This document shows, piece by piece, positions 24,773 through 32,919 of a stretch of 64,000 nucleotides of DNA. The notes beneath the pieces are model-generated. The model was given only the letters and a program-made list of their open reading frames with translations. It was not told the origin of the DNA and ran no database searches. The translations under genes and the position numbers were made by a program. The number at the start of each line of letters is the position of its first letter. Positions within the stretch are counted from its first letter, which is position 1. The stretch comes from Actinoplanes sp. DH11 (lineage in GTDB: Bacteria; Actinomycetota; Actinomycetes; Mycobacteriales; Micromonosporaceae): NCBI RefSeq assembly GCF_020873875.1, contig NZ_JAHWGU010000017.1, positions 124,001-188,000 on the forward strand. Reading direction: 5' to 3'.

Positions 24773-26635
24773 ATGCAGAAGCGCACCGCGGTCACCGACC
24801 CGGTCCTGCTGGCGCTCGTGGCGGTCGGGCTGCTCCTGGCGCCGTGGTTCCTGATCGGGCCGGGCGGCGTGACCACCTCCTGGGTGGTGCAGACGACGCT
24901 CGACGTGCTGATGGCGTCCCTCGCCTGGCAGATGGCCCGGCACGCGGAGATGCCGGCGGCGGGCCGCCGGTTCTGGCGGGTGGTGGTGCTCGCCTGCGCC
25001 CTGTGCACGATCGGCGACGGGTACCAGACCGCGCTGATCGTCCTGAATCCTGGGACGACCGGGATCAGTCTGGTGCAGACCGGCTTCGTGGTCCTCGGGA
25101 TGGGAACCGTGGTCGCGGCCACCCTGCGGCATCCGCTCGGCGGATCCGGGCGGCTCCGGCTGCGGCTCTGGTTCGACGCGGCGACGGTGCTCCTCGGCGT
25201 CGCTGTCTTCCTCTGGTACTTCCTGCTCGCCCAGGAGCTCGGCGGCCGGCAGGACGCCGACCGGTGGGCCGCCTCGGCGACCGCCGTCGTCATGCTGCTC
25301 ATCACGTTCGGGCTGCTCAAGCTGATCCTGAGCGGGACGGCGCCGTTCACCCGGACGGCGGGGTCGCTGGCGAGCCTGAGCCTGGCCGGGACGGCGCTGG
25401 CCGCCCCGATCACCACCGGCCTGATCGGCGACCCGAGCCCCGGGACGATGATCGTGGTGCAGCTGGCACCGTGCGTGCTGACCGCGGTGAGCCTGCGGCT
25501 GCAACAGCTCCAGGTCGGCCGGCTTGCCGAACGGGCGGCCACCCGGCCCGGGCCGCGATCGAGCCGGCTGCCGTACCTCGCGGTCGTCGCGACCCAGCTC
25601 CTGCTGCTGTGGTCGTTGCGGGACGGGCGGATGGACAGCCGGGTCTGGGGCGTCGCGATCGGCGTCGTGCTGATCACGGCGCTGGTGCTCGGCCGGCAAC
25701 AGGCCGCGTTCCGTGACAACGAGCGCCTGCTCGGCGAGCTGGACTCCCAGCGCGAGCGGTTCCGGGCCCTGGTTCAGAACACCTCCGACGTGACGCTGGT
25801 GGTCAACGAGGAGGCCCTGGTGCAGTACGCCAGCCCGGCCGTGGAGCGGATCCTCGGGGTGACGCCGGAACGACTCCTGGGCACCACGCTGTACGAGCTC
25901 ACCAACCCCGACGACATCCCGGGCGTGCACGTGCTCGCCGGGCAGCTCGCCGCCCGGCCCGGCGCCGGGCTCACCACGCAGGTCCGGTGGCGGCACACCG
26001 ACGGCTCGTACCGGTGGATGGACGTCGTCTGCACCGACATGCGGCACAACCCCGGCGTCGGCGGCGTGGTGCTCAACGCCCGGGACGCGTCCGAGACCCG
26101 GGCCCTGCACGACGAGCTGCGCCGGCAGGCCAGCCACGACGCGCTCACCGGCCTACCCAACCGGGTGCTGCTGCACCGCCGGCTCCAGGAGTCCGACGCC
26201 GGGCGGGTCAGCATGCTGCTGATCGACCTCGACGGCTTCAAGCAGATCAACGACCGGCACGGGCACCACACCGGTGACCTCGTGCTGATCACGGTCGCGG
26301 AGCGCCTCACCGACCTGCTCGGCGCCGGTGAACTGGCCGCCCGGCTGGGCGGCGACGAGTTCGCGGTGCTGCTGCCCGGCACCGGCACCACCGAGGCCGA
26401 CCGGCTGGCCCGGCGGATCGCGGCGGTGATCGGCGAACCGATGCTGATCGCCGGGCACTGGCTCACCGTGGGCGCCAGCGTCGGCGTGGCGACCGGCGAG
26501 CCGGGCGAGGGCGACGGGCTGCTGCGCGAAGCCGACGCGCTGATGTACGACCGGAAGAAGGCCCGGAAAGCCGGCGGGACCGCCCTGGTGGACGGTCCCG
26601 CCGGTCTCGCTACGTCAGATCACCAGCGACGGTAG
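24773..26635 (+). CDS. Membrane-bound PAS-GGDEF diguanylate cyclase
   Basis: 620 residues from ATG 24773 with a clear AGGAG. The N-terminal half has about nine membrane helices (to around residue 310) forming a MASE-like sensor. A PAS domain covers about 327-445 (FRALVQNTSDVTLVVNEEAL, ending in DGSYRWMDVV). The GGDEF domain covers about 455-610 with an intact catalytic motif GGDEF at 526-530. The RxxD inhibitory site before the motif is missing, so product inhibition by c-di-GMP may be weak. No EAL domain is attached. It should make c-di-GMP, which controls sporulation timing in actinomycetes. Its 3' end overlaps the convergent LVIVD gene by 16 bases. Confidence 0.9.
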   Translation: MQKRTAVTDPVLLALVAVGLLLAPWFLIGPGGVTTSWVVQTTLDVLMASLAWQMARHAEMPAAGRRFWRVVVLACALCTIGDGYQTALIVLNPGTTGISLVQTGFVVLGMGTVVAATLRHPLGGSGRLRLRLWFDAATVLLGVAVFLWYFLLAQELGGRQDADRWAASATAVVMLLITFGLLKLILSGTAPFTRTAGSLASLSLAGTALAAPITTGLIGDPSPGTMIVVQLAPCVLTAVSLRLQQLQVGRLAERAATRPGPRSSRLPYLAVVATQLLLLWSLRDGRMDSRVWGVAIGVVLITALVLGRQQAAFRDNERLLGELDSQRERFRALVQNTSDVTLVVNEEALVQYASPAVERILGVTPERLLGTTLYELTNPDDIPGVHVLAGQLAARPGAGLTTQVRWRHTDGSYRWMDVVCTDMRHNPGVGGVVLNARDASETRALHDELRRQASHDALTGLPNRVLLHRRLQESDAGRVSMLLIDLDGFKQINDRHGHHTGDLVLITVAERLTDLLGAGELAARLGGDEFAVLLPGTGTTEADRLARRIAAVIGEPMLIAGHWLTVGASVGVATGEPGEGDGLLREADALMYDRKKARKAGGTALVDGPAGLATSDHQRR

Positions 26636-28050
26636 TCGTCCTGGGTCTGCGCGTTGAACTGCCAGGTGCGCTCCCGCTCGGCCCGGTCGATCCGGCGGTC
26701 GCTGACCTCCAGGACGTCCAGACCCTTCTGGATGTCGTTGGAGTAGATGAAGCCGTTGTACCAGTACGCCGACCACGAGCCACCGGTGATGGCACGCTCG
26801 GTGCTCAGCGGGCCCCGCTCCCAGTAGGCGATCTCCTTGGGCTTGCGCGAGTCGGTGAAGTCCCAGACCGAGATGCCGCCCTGGTACCACGCCTGGACCA
26901 TGATGTCGCGGCCCCTGACCGGGATCAGCGAGCCGTTGTGGGCCACGCAGTTCTCGGTCGCCGCGTTCTCCCGCGGGATCTTGAAGTAGCTGCGGAACTC
27001 GAGCTTGAGCTTCTTGCCCTTGCCCTTGATGTCGTAGATCGCGTTCGCACCCCGGTTCGGGCCGACCTCCGGGTTGCAGGTGGCCTCGCCGCCGCCGCCG
27101 AGCTCGTCGGTGAAGACGACCTTGTCGGCGTCGTTGTCGAACGTCGCCGAGTGCCAGAAGGCGAAGTTCTCCGTGTCCCGCACCGTGGTGATCACCTTCG
27201 GCGCCACCGGGTTCGAGATGTCGAACAGCGCACCGTCACCCATGCAGGCGCCGGCCGCGATGTCCTTCTGCGGGTAGGCGGTGATGTCGTGGCAGCCGCT
27301 GGTCGCGGTGCCGTAGTCACTGCCCGGGAAACCGCCGTCCGGGAAGAGCACCGGCGTGGCGACCACGGCCGCCGCGGTCGGCTTCTTCAGCGGGACCTTG
27401 ACGATCGAGATCTTGTCGTGCGGCCACTCACAGTTCGGCAGGCTGGCGCCGGACAGGTTGTAGGACGACACGTACAGGTAGACCGACTTGTCGCGGCCCT
27501 TGCCCGGCACGACCGTGTGCGTGTGCGAACCGCAGTCGGTCTTCACCGCGGACACGTACTGCGGGTTCCGCGGGTCCTTGATGCTGAAGATCTTGATGCC
27601 TTCCCAGCGCGGCGTCGTGGCCGGCGCGCTGCTGGGCACCGCGGTGCTCTTGCAGGAGTCGTCCGAGCGCTGCGAGTCGGTGGAGAGGAAGAGCAGGTCT
27701 CCCCAGACCGTGATGTCGTTCTGCGAACCCGGGCAGACCACCGGCCGGACGACCTGCGGATTGCGGGGGTTCCTGATGTCGTAGACGGTGAAACCGTTGT
27801 AGTTTCCACCGAACGCGTATTTGCCCTGGAAGGCCCAGTCGGACCCGAGGGAGTTCTCGGCCTTGAACTCGTCGACCTTCGGCCGGTTGGCGATCTGCTT
27901 GATGTTCGAACTGCTGCGAATCTCGTCCACGCCCGGAATGTCGGCGGGCGCGGCCTGCGCAGGTGCCGCAGCCAGGAAGCTGAGCAGGACCGCCGCAGCG
28001 CCGACACTTGTCAGGCGCTTGAGCCGCCCTCGTGGGGCAGGGTGCTTCAT
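26620..28050 (-). CDS. Secreted LVIVD-repeat beta-propeller protein
   Basis: 476 residues from ATG 28050 with an AGGAG site. A signal peptide ends near APAQAAPAD (about residue 37). The mature protein is made of repeating blade-like units such as YNGFTVYDIRNPRNPQVV, IKIFSIKDPRNPQYV and GALFDISNPVAPKVI, which match the LVIVD repeat and indicate an extracellular beta-propeller. Several conserved His and Cys residues (GSHTHTVVPGKG, FAFWHSATF) could bind metal. The function of this family is unknown; surface adhesion or hydrolase-like roles are guesses. It diverges from the DUF305 lipoprotein gene. Confidence 0.82.
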   Translation of the reverse strand: MKHPAPRGRLKRLTSVGAAAVLLSFLAAAPAQAAPADIPGVDEIRSSSNIKQIANRPKVDEFKAENSLGSDWAFQGKYAFGGNYNGFTVYDIRNPRNPQVVRPVVCPGSQNDITVWGDLLFLSTDSQRSDDSCKSTAVPSSAPATTPRWEGIKIFSIKDPRNPQYVSAVKTDCGSHTHTVVPGKGRDKSVYLYVSSYNLSGASLPNCEWPHDKISIVKVPLKKPTAAAVVATPVLFPDGGFPGSDYGTATSGCHDITAYPQKDIAAGACMGDGALFDISNPVAPKVITTVRDTENFAFWHSATFDNDADKVVFTDELGGGGEATCNPEVGPNRGANAIYDIKGKGKKLKLEFRSYFKIPRENAATENCVAHNGSLIPVRGRDIMVQAWYQGGISVWDFTDSRKPKEIAYWERGPLSTERAITGGSWSAYWYNGFIYSNDIQKGLDVLEVSDRRIDRAERERTWQFNAQTQDDYRRW

Positions 28051-28184
28051 GGAGCTCCTTCCGCTCACGGAACCACCGGCGAAACACCGCGAGTCGTGTC
28101 GCGCGCACCCCCGGTGACAGCGATGTCGGTCGTTACGATAGCTGTCGAACGTTTCGTTGGGCACCCTTGACGAAAAAGGAAGCG

Positions 28185-28877
28185 ATGAATCGCCGACACT
28201 CCCGGACCTTCGCGGCCACGAGCCTGACGGTCCTGGCCGCCGCCGTGGCCGCCCTGACCGCCTGCACCTCCGGCGGCGACCGCCCGCAGCCGGCGGCACC
28301 CACCTCCGCGACCGCGACCGCGCCCGCACCCTCATCCTCGCCCGTGCAGGTGCTGGTTCCGGGGCGTCCGGGAGAATCGGCCGTACTGTCCGATCCCGGC
28401 ACGGTCGACGTGCCCGAACCCGCGGGCTTCAACTCGATCGACGTCGCGTACGTGCAGATGATGATCGCCCACCACCAGCAGGCGCTGGAGATGGCCGACC
28501 TGGCGCCCGCCCGCGCCGCCAACACCGGCGTCAAGAACCTGGCCGCCCGGATCAGCGCGTCCCAGAAACTCGAGATCGACTATTTCAAGGGCTGGCTGCG
28601 CGACCGCAACCAGCCCGAGTCCGATCCCTCGCACGACCACTCGACGATGCCCGGCGGGCAGAGCCCCGAGAAGATCGCCGAGCTGACCGCGGCCACCGGG
28701 GCGGACTTCGACAGGCGTTTCGTCGCGATGATGTCCGAGCACCACCGCGGCGCCCAGCAGATGACCGGCGACCTGCTGCGCAGCGGCTCGGACGAGCGGT
28801 TGTCCGAGCTGGCGAACGAATCAGCCGTCGAGCAGGTGGTGGAGATCGAACGAATGGCCGACCTCGGCGTGAGCTGA
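28185..28877 (+). CDS. DUF305 lipoprotein
   Basis: 230 residues from ATG 28185 (AAAAAGGA site). The lipobox LTAC is near residue 29, so it is membrane-anchored outside the cell after a Thr/Ala/Pro linker. Two DUF305 half-repeats are visible: YVQMMIAHHQQALEMA and FVAMMSEHHRGAQQM, each with the MM-x-HH signature that forms a ferritin-like four-helix bundle able to bind metal such as copper. It is divergent from the LVIVD protein and convergent with the SDR gene, with a stem-loop between. Confidence 0.9.
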   Translation: MNRRHSRTFAATSLTVLAAAVAALTACTSGGDRPQPAAPTSATATAPAPSSSPVQVLVPGRPGESAVLSDPGTVDVPEPAGFNSIDVAYVQMMIAHHQQALEMADLAPARAANTGVKNLAARISASQKLEIDYFKGWLRDRNQPESDPSHDHSTMPGGQSPEKIAELTAATGADFDRRFVAMMSEHHRGAQQMTGDLLRSGSDERLSELANESAVEQVVEIERMADLGVS

Positions 28878-28894
28878 CACCGGGCCGGCCGATC

Positions 28895-28934
28895 CCCGGC
28901 CTGGACGGACCGGGCCCGGTTCCTCCAGGCCGGG
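28895..28934. terminator. Stem-loop between DUF305 and SDR genes
   Basis: CCCGGCCTGGA (28895-28905) pairs perfectly with TCCAGGCCGGG (28924-28934) between two convergent genes. There is no U-tract. It ends one base before the stop codon of the SDR gene. Confidence 0.55.
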
Positions 28935-29660
28935 TCAGAGGAGCATGCCGCCGGAGGCCTCGATCCGCTGGCCGGTGACCCAGCCGGTGCCGTCGCCGAG
29001 CAGGGCCGCGATCACGCCGGCGATCTCCTCGGGCTCGGCCACCCGGCCCAGCGCGGTGATGCCGCCGATGTGCGCCCGCACCTGCTCGTTGTCGCGCAGC
29101 GCCCCGCCGCCGAAATCGGTGCCGGCGGGGCCGGGCGCCACCACGTTCGCGGTGATGCCACGCGGGCCGACCTCCTTGGCCAGGTACCGGGTGAAGACCT
29201 CGACGGCGCCCTTCATCGACGCGTACGCGGCGTAGACGCCGTCACCGGTGAACCGCGCCAGCCCGGTGGAGAGGTTGACGATCCGGCCGCCGTCCGCGAT
29301 CAGCGGGAGCAGCCTCTGCGTCAGGAAGAACATTCCGCGCCAATGCACGTTCAGCATCTCGTCGAAGGCCTCCACGGGTGTCTCGGCGATCGAGCCGGCC
29401 ACGCCGACCCCGGCGTTGTTGACCAGGAAGTCGAAGCTGGTCCGGCCGAACCGGTCGGCCAAAACCTGGCGCAGCGACCCGGCGAACGCCTCGTACGAGT
29501 CCAGGTCGCCGACGGTCAGCGGCAGGGCAACGGCGTCGATCTTGTCGCCGGGGTCGCCGCGGTGGGTGTAGATCACGTCGACGCCGGCGTCGATCAGGGC
29601 CAGGGCGGTCGCCCGGCCCAGTCCGCGGTTGCCACCGGTGATCAGGGCGATTTTGGGCAT
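28935..29660 (-). CDS. SDR-family NAD(P)-dependent oxidoreductase
   Basis: 241 residues, a classical short-chain dehydrogenase. The cofactor loop is TGGNRGLG (residues 8-15), NNAG is at 81-84, and the catalytic residues are S131, Y146 and K150 (YASMK). The arginine/threonine pattern after the first strand (YTHRGD) suggests NADPH preference. The enzyme is cytosolic; the substrate is unknown. It shares its strand with an XRE regulator located 48 bases upstream and may be regulated by it. Confidence 0.93.
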   Translation of the reverse strand: MPKIALITGGNRGLGRATALALIDAGVDVIYTHRGDPGDKIDAVALPLTVGDLDSYEAFAGSLRQVLADRFGRTSFDFLVNNAGVGVAGSIAETPVEAFDEMLNVHWRGMFFLTQRLLPLIADGGRIVNLSTGLARFTGDGVYAAYASMKGAVEVFTRYLAKEVGPRGITANVVAPGPAGTDFGGGALRDNEQVRAHIGGITALGRVAEPEEIAGVIAALLGDGTGWVTGQRIEASGGMLL

Positions 29661-29708
29661 GGTGATGCCTTTCTGCGAGGGTTCTGCGAGGGTCGGTGAG
29701 AACGACGG

Positions 29709-30530
29709 TCAGGCGCTCACGGCGGCGAGGAGCTGAAGCTTCTCGTAGCTCGCCGATCCGGGCACCGCGGTGAAGACCAGCAGCGTCTGGGACTGGTCCG
29801 GGTCGTGCAGGTTCTGGCAGTACAGGTCGAGGGCGCCGAGTTCCGGGTGCAGCAGCGTCTTTCGGTCGCTGTGCGTCAGGCCGACCTCGTGATCGGCCCA
29901 GATCTCGGCGAACTCAGCGCTGGCGTTCAGCAGCGCCGCCACGATCTCACCGGCCCGCCCGTCCGGAGCCGAGGTGTACGCGGCCCGCAGCTGAGCCGCG
30001 AAGATCCGCCCGTGCCGGGGGTGGTGCTCGGCGGGGTAGATCCGGCGGGCCGCCGGGTCGGTGAACCAGCGGTACCAGGTGCTGCGGGCCAGCCCGGTGA
30101 ACCGGGTCTCGTCACCGACGAGCGCGGCGGCCATTCTCGTCTGCCGCAGCGTCTCGCCGTACCGGGAGATGATCATGGCGGGGGTGTCGTCGAGGCGGTC
30201 CAGGATTCGCATGATCCCGGGGCTGATGTGATCGTCGCGCAGCACCCGCTGCGGCACCGGGTGGCCGCCGAGGCGGAACAGGTGATCGCGCTCTTCCAGG
30301 CCCAGATGCAGGGCCCGGGCCAGCGCCGCGAGCATCTGCTCGGAGGGCGCCGGGCCACGCTGCTGCTCGATCCGGCCGTAGTAGTCGGCCGACATCCCGG
30401 CCAGCGCGGCCACCTCCTCGCGCCGCAACCCGCCGGTACGCCGCCGCGCGCCCCGGGGCAGTCCCACATCCTCCGGCTGCAACGCCTCGCGGCGGGTGCG
30501 CAGGAAATCCGCCAGCTGTCCCCGGTCCAC
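29709..30530 (-). CDS. XRE-family regulator with MmyB-like ligand domain
   Basis: 273 residues from the GTG at 30530. The N-terminus LADFLRTRREALQPEDVGLP and RTGGLRREEVAALAGMSADYYGRIEQ is the typical helix-turn-helix of this actinobacterial family. The second half is the MmyB-like PAS-fold domain (AEFAEIWADHEVGL and HPELGALDLYCQ). These repressors usually control a neighbouring oxidoreductase gene, here the SDR gene just downstream. The ligand is unknown, possibly a fatty acid or other hydrophobic molecule. Confidence 0.92.
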   Translation of the reverse strand: MDRGQLADFLRTRREALQPEDVGLPRGARRRTGGLRREEVAALAGMSADYYGRIEQQRGPAPSEQMLAALARALHLGLEERDHLFRLGGHPVPQRVLRDDHISPGIMRILDRLDDTPAMIISRYGETLRQTRMAAALVGDETRFTGLARSTWYRWFTDPAARRIYPAEHHPRHGRIFAAQLRAAYTSAPDGRAGEIVAALLNASAEFAEIWADHEVGLTHSDRKTLLHPELGALDLYCQNLHDPDQSQTLLVFTAVPGSASYEKLQLLAAVSA

Positions 30531-30615
30531 GTCCCTGATCCTCCCCGCCCGCCGATCCGATGGACCAAGCTTGGCGCGTCACGGCCACCGGATGAAGGCC
30601 GCGCTCAACCGGGGA

Positions 30616-31245
30616 TCAGTCGTCCCTGGATCCGGAGCGGGACAACTGCCCGGCCAACTGGTCGGCACCCGCCGACAGCGCGGCGAACCCGGTCTCGGAG
30701 AGGTCGTCGTCCTCGCGCAGGTCCTCGAGCTTCTCGGTGAAGTCCTCGAGCTTGTCCACGGCCTCCTCCCGGTCGCCGCGGTCAATCCGCCGCTGCACGT
30801 CGCGCAGCCGGCGCCGCAGCGTGCGGGCGTCACCGTCGTCCAGCTCGTCCTGCTCCTCCAGCGCGTCGATCACCACGCCCAGCCGGCGGATCAGCTGGCC
30901 CGGCCGGGCCGCCGGGGTCCGGGCCGGCGCGGCAGTGGTCCGGCTCGGGGTGGGCGACGGCCGGGCGGACGGTTCCTCGGTGGCCTCGTCGGTGGCCTCC
31001 GCGGTCGGCTCCGCGGTGACCGGCGCGGAACTCGCCACCGCGATCGGCGCCGCCACCCGCTGCTCGTCGTCCCCGCCGGACGAGATGGCCCAGACCGCCA
31101 CCGAGACGATCACCACCGTGGCGGCGGTGATCGCTCCGAGGATCTTCAGGCGCGGGCTGCCGGACGGGCCGGTGCGGCCGACGACCGGCAGTACGGTCGT
31201 CGGCGCCTGGTACGGATCATGCGGAGCGGACACGGCCGCAATCAT
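30616..31245 (-). CDS. Membrane-anchored protein with charged C-terminal helical domain
   Basis: 209 residues from ATG 31245. A short cytosolic N-terminus is followed by one transmembrane helix (about residues 35-55, ILGAITAATVVIVSVAVWAI), a Thr/Pro/Ala/Glu-rich extracellular linker (about 65-115), and a strongly charged helical region (about 118-190) with RRLRDVQRRIDRGDREEAVD, resembling FIVAR-like three-helix modules. No enzyme motif is seen. It may be a cell-surface or wall-binding protein. Upstream codons are GC-rich low complexity and were not included. Confidence 0.7.
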   Translation of the reverse strand: MIAAVSAPHDPYQAPTTVLPVVGRTGPSGSPRLKILGAITAATVVIVSVAVWAISSGGDDEQRVAAPIAVASSAPVTAEPTAEATDEATEEPSARPSPTPSRTTAAPARTPAARPGQLIRRLGVVIDALEEQDELDDGDARTLRRRLRDVQRRIDRGDREEAVDKLEDFTEKLEDLREDDDLSETGFAALSAGADQLAGQLSRSGSRDD

Positions 31246-31361
31246 GCCAGGCGTCGCGGACCCGGCCCCCGCCGTGCCGGGCCGGGCCTGGCTGGGCTGG
31301 GCTGGGCTGGGCCAGGCCGGGGCCGGGACGGGTCTGCGGGGGCGGCCGTCGCTGCCGGGTC

Positions 31362-32615
31362 CTACAGGAGCACCGGCAGCTCGTGCAGGCCGCGCAGCAG
31401 CATGCCCGGGCGCCACCGCACCAGCTCCGGCTCGACCGCCAGCCGCAGCCCGGGATGCCGGTCCATCAGCCGGCCGAAGGCGATCTGCGCCTCCAGCCGG
31501 GCCAGCGGGGCGCCCAGGCAGTAATGGATGCCGTGACCGAACGCCAGGTGCGGGTTCTGCGAGCGGTCCAGGCGCAACTCGTCCGCTTCCGGGAAGCGGT
31601 TGTCGTCACGGTTGGCCGAGAGCAGCACGATCACGACCGGATCGCCGGCCCGCACGGTCACCCCGCCGATCTCCAGGTCCTCGGTGGCGACGCGGAAGGT
31701 CGAGGTCTCCACCGGTCCCTCGTACCGCAGGAATTCCTCGATCGCGGTCGGCAGCAACGCGCGGTCGGCGCGCAACCGCTCCCATTGCTCGCGCTCGCGA
31801 AGCAGCAGCCAGGTGCCGTTGCCGATCAGGTTCACCGTCGTCTCGTGACCCGCGATGAGCAGCAGGAACACCATCGAGGAGAGTTCCGCCTCGGTGAGCC
31901 GGTCCCGCTCGTCACGCACCTGGATCAGGCCGGAGAGCAGGTCCTCGCCCGGGTCAGCGCGGCGCTCGGCGATCTGCGCGAGGATGTAGCCGACCATCGC
32001 CCGGATCGCCGGTTCCAGCTGGTCGCCGGACTGCGAACCGGCCACGATCACGTTCGACCAGGCGCGGAACGCGTCCCGATCCGCGGCCGGCACGCCGAGC
32101 AGCTCGCAGATCACCTGGATGGGCAGCGGGAAGGCGAAGGTGTCGATCAGGTCGGCGCTCTCCCGGCCCGCCAGCGCGTCCAGAAGTTCGTCGGTGATCT
32201 GCTCGATCCGCGGGCGCAGCGCCTCGATGCGGCGGGCCGTGAACGCGGCCGAGACGAGGCGGCGCAGCCTGGTGTGATCCGGCGGATCGGTGGCGAGCAT
32301 GTGCCGGGACAGGACCGCCGCGGGGCTCGGCGGCCGGTTCGCCGCCGGCTCCGGCGCCGGGTTCGCGGGCGAGTTGGGCACCGGGTTCGCCGCCGTGGAC
32401 GAGCCGATCGCGAAGGCGGACTGCTTGGACAGGCGCGGGTCGGCCAGGGCGCGGCGGGCGTCGTCGTAGCGGGTGACCAGCCAGACGGTCAGGCCGCTGG
32501 GCAGCCGCGTGCGCCGGACGGGTCCGGTGCGACGCCATTGCGCGTACGCCGGGTGGGGGTTGGCCTGGAAATCCGGGTCGGTGAAGTCGACCTCGAGGTT
32601 CTGGGTCACCGTCAT
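31362..32615 (-). CDS. Cytochrome P450 (CYP107-like)
   Basis: 417 residues. The oxygen-activation motif AGHETT is at 255-260, the ExxR pair is E294/R297 in EEFLR, and the heme-binding loop FGHGIHYCLG has the cysteine ligand at 366. These features and the overall length match soluble bacterial class I P450s of the CYP107 group, which hydroxylate macrolides, fatty acids or xenobiotics. An Asn/Pro/Ala-rich insert at about residues 73-98 lies in the B-C loop that shapes substrate access. No ferredoxin or biosynthetic genes adjoin it, so the substrate is open. Confidence 0.93.
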   Translation of the reverse strand: MTVTQNLEVDFTDPDFQANPHPAYAQWRRTGPVRRTRLPSGLTVWLVTRYDDARRALADPRLSKQSAFAIGSSTAANPVPNSPANPAPEPAANRPPSPAAVLSRHMLATDPPDHTRLRRLVSAAFTARRIEALRPRIEQITDELLDALAGRESADLIDTFAFPLPIQVICELLGVPAADRDAFRAWSNVIVAGSQSGDQLEPAIRAMVGYILAQIAERRADPGEDLLSGLIQVRDERDRLTEAELSSMVFLLLIAGHETTVNLIGNGTWLLLREREQWERLRADRALLPTAIEEFLRYEGPVETSTFRVATEDLEIGGVTVRAGDPVVIVLLSANRDDNRFPEADELRLDRSQNPHLAFGHGIHYCLGAPLARLEAQIAFGRLMDRHPGLRLAVEPELVRWRPGMLLRGLHELPVLL

Positions 32616-32919
32616 GACGATACTCGTCGATGCGATGTCCGGGTGTCAGGACGGACCGTGACGAGGCCCGCGCGGCGGGCGCAGCGGCAGACGGGGACGC
32701 CGGGGACGCAACCGGGGCCGGCGCGGGCGGGGCTGGGCGCAGACGGCAACGATCGAGCACATGCCACGGACTATCCCCCGGTTAGCCTCCGGGACCGTCG
32801 CCGTTGAGGCATTCTTAATGACCATCTCAACGCGAATAAAGCAACCGCGGATCGTACGGGGGCCCGCGCCGACTACCCTCCGGTGGTCGCCTCATCCCGG
32901 ACGGAGTTGCCGCCCCACC
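32616..32919. other. Divergent intergenic region, P450 and sulfatase
   Basis: About 300 bases carry both promoters. The segment 32810-32850 is AT-richer (TTCTTAATGACC) and is the likely promoter core for the sulfatase. No repeat or operator palindrome was recognised. Confidence 0.4.

Noticed and set aside
31362..32615. Biosynthetic gene cluster around the P450
   Set aside because: The neighbours are an unrelated membrane protein and a sulfatase; no synthases, tailoring partners or ferredoxin are present.
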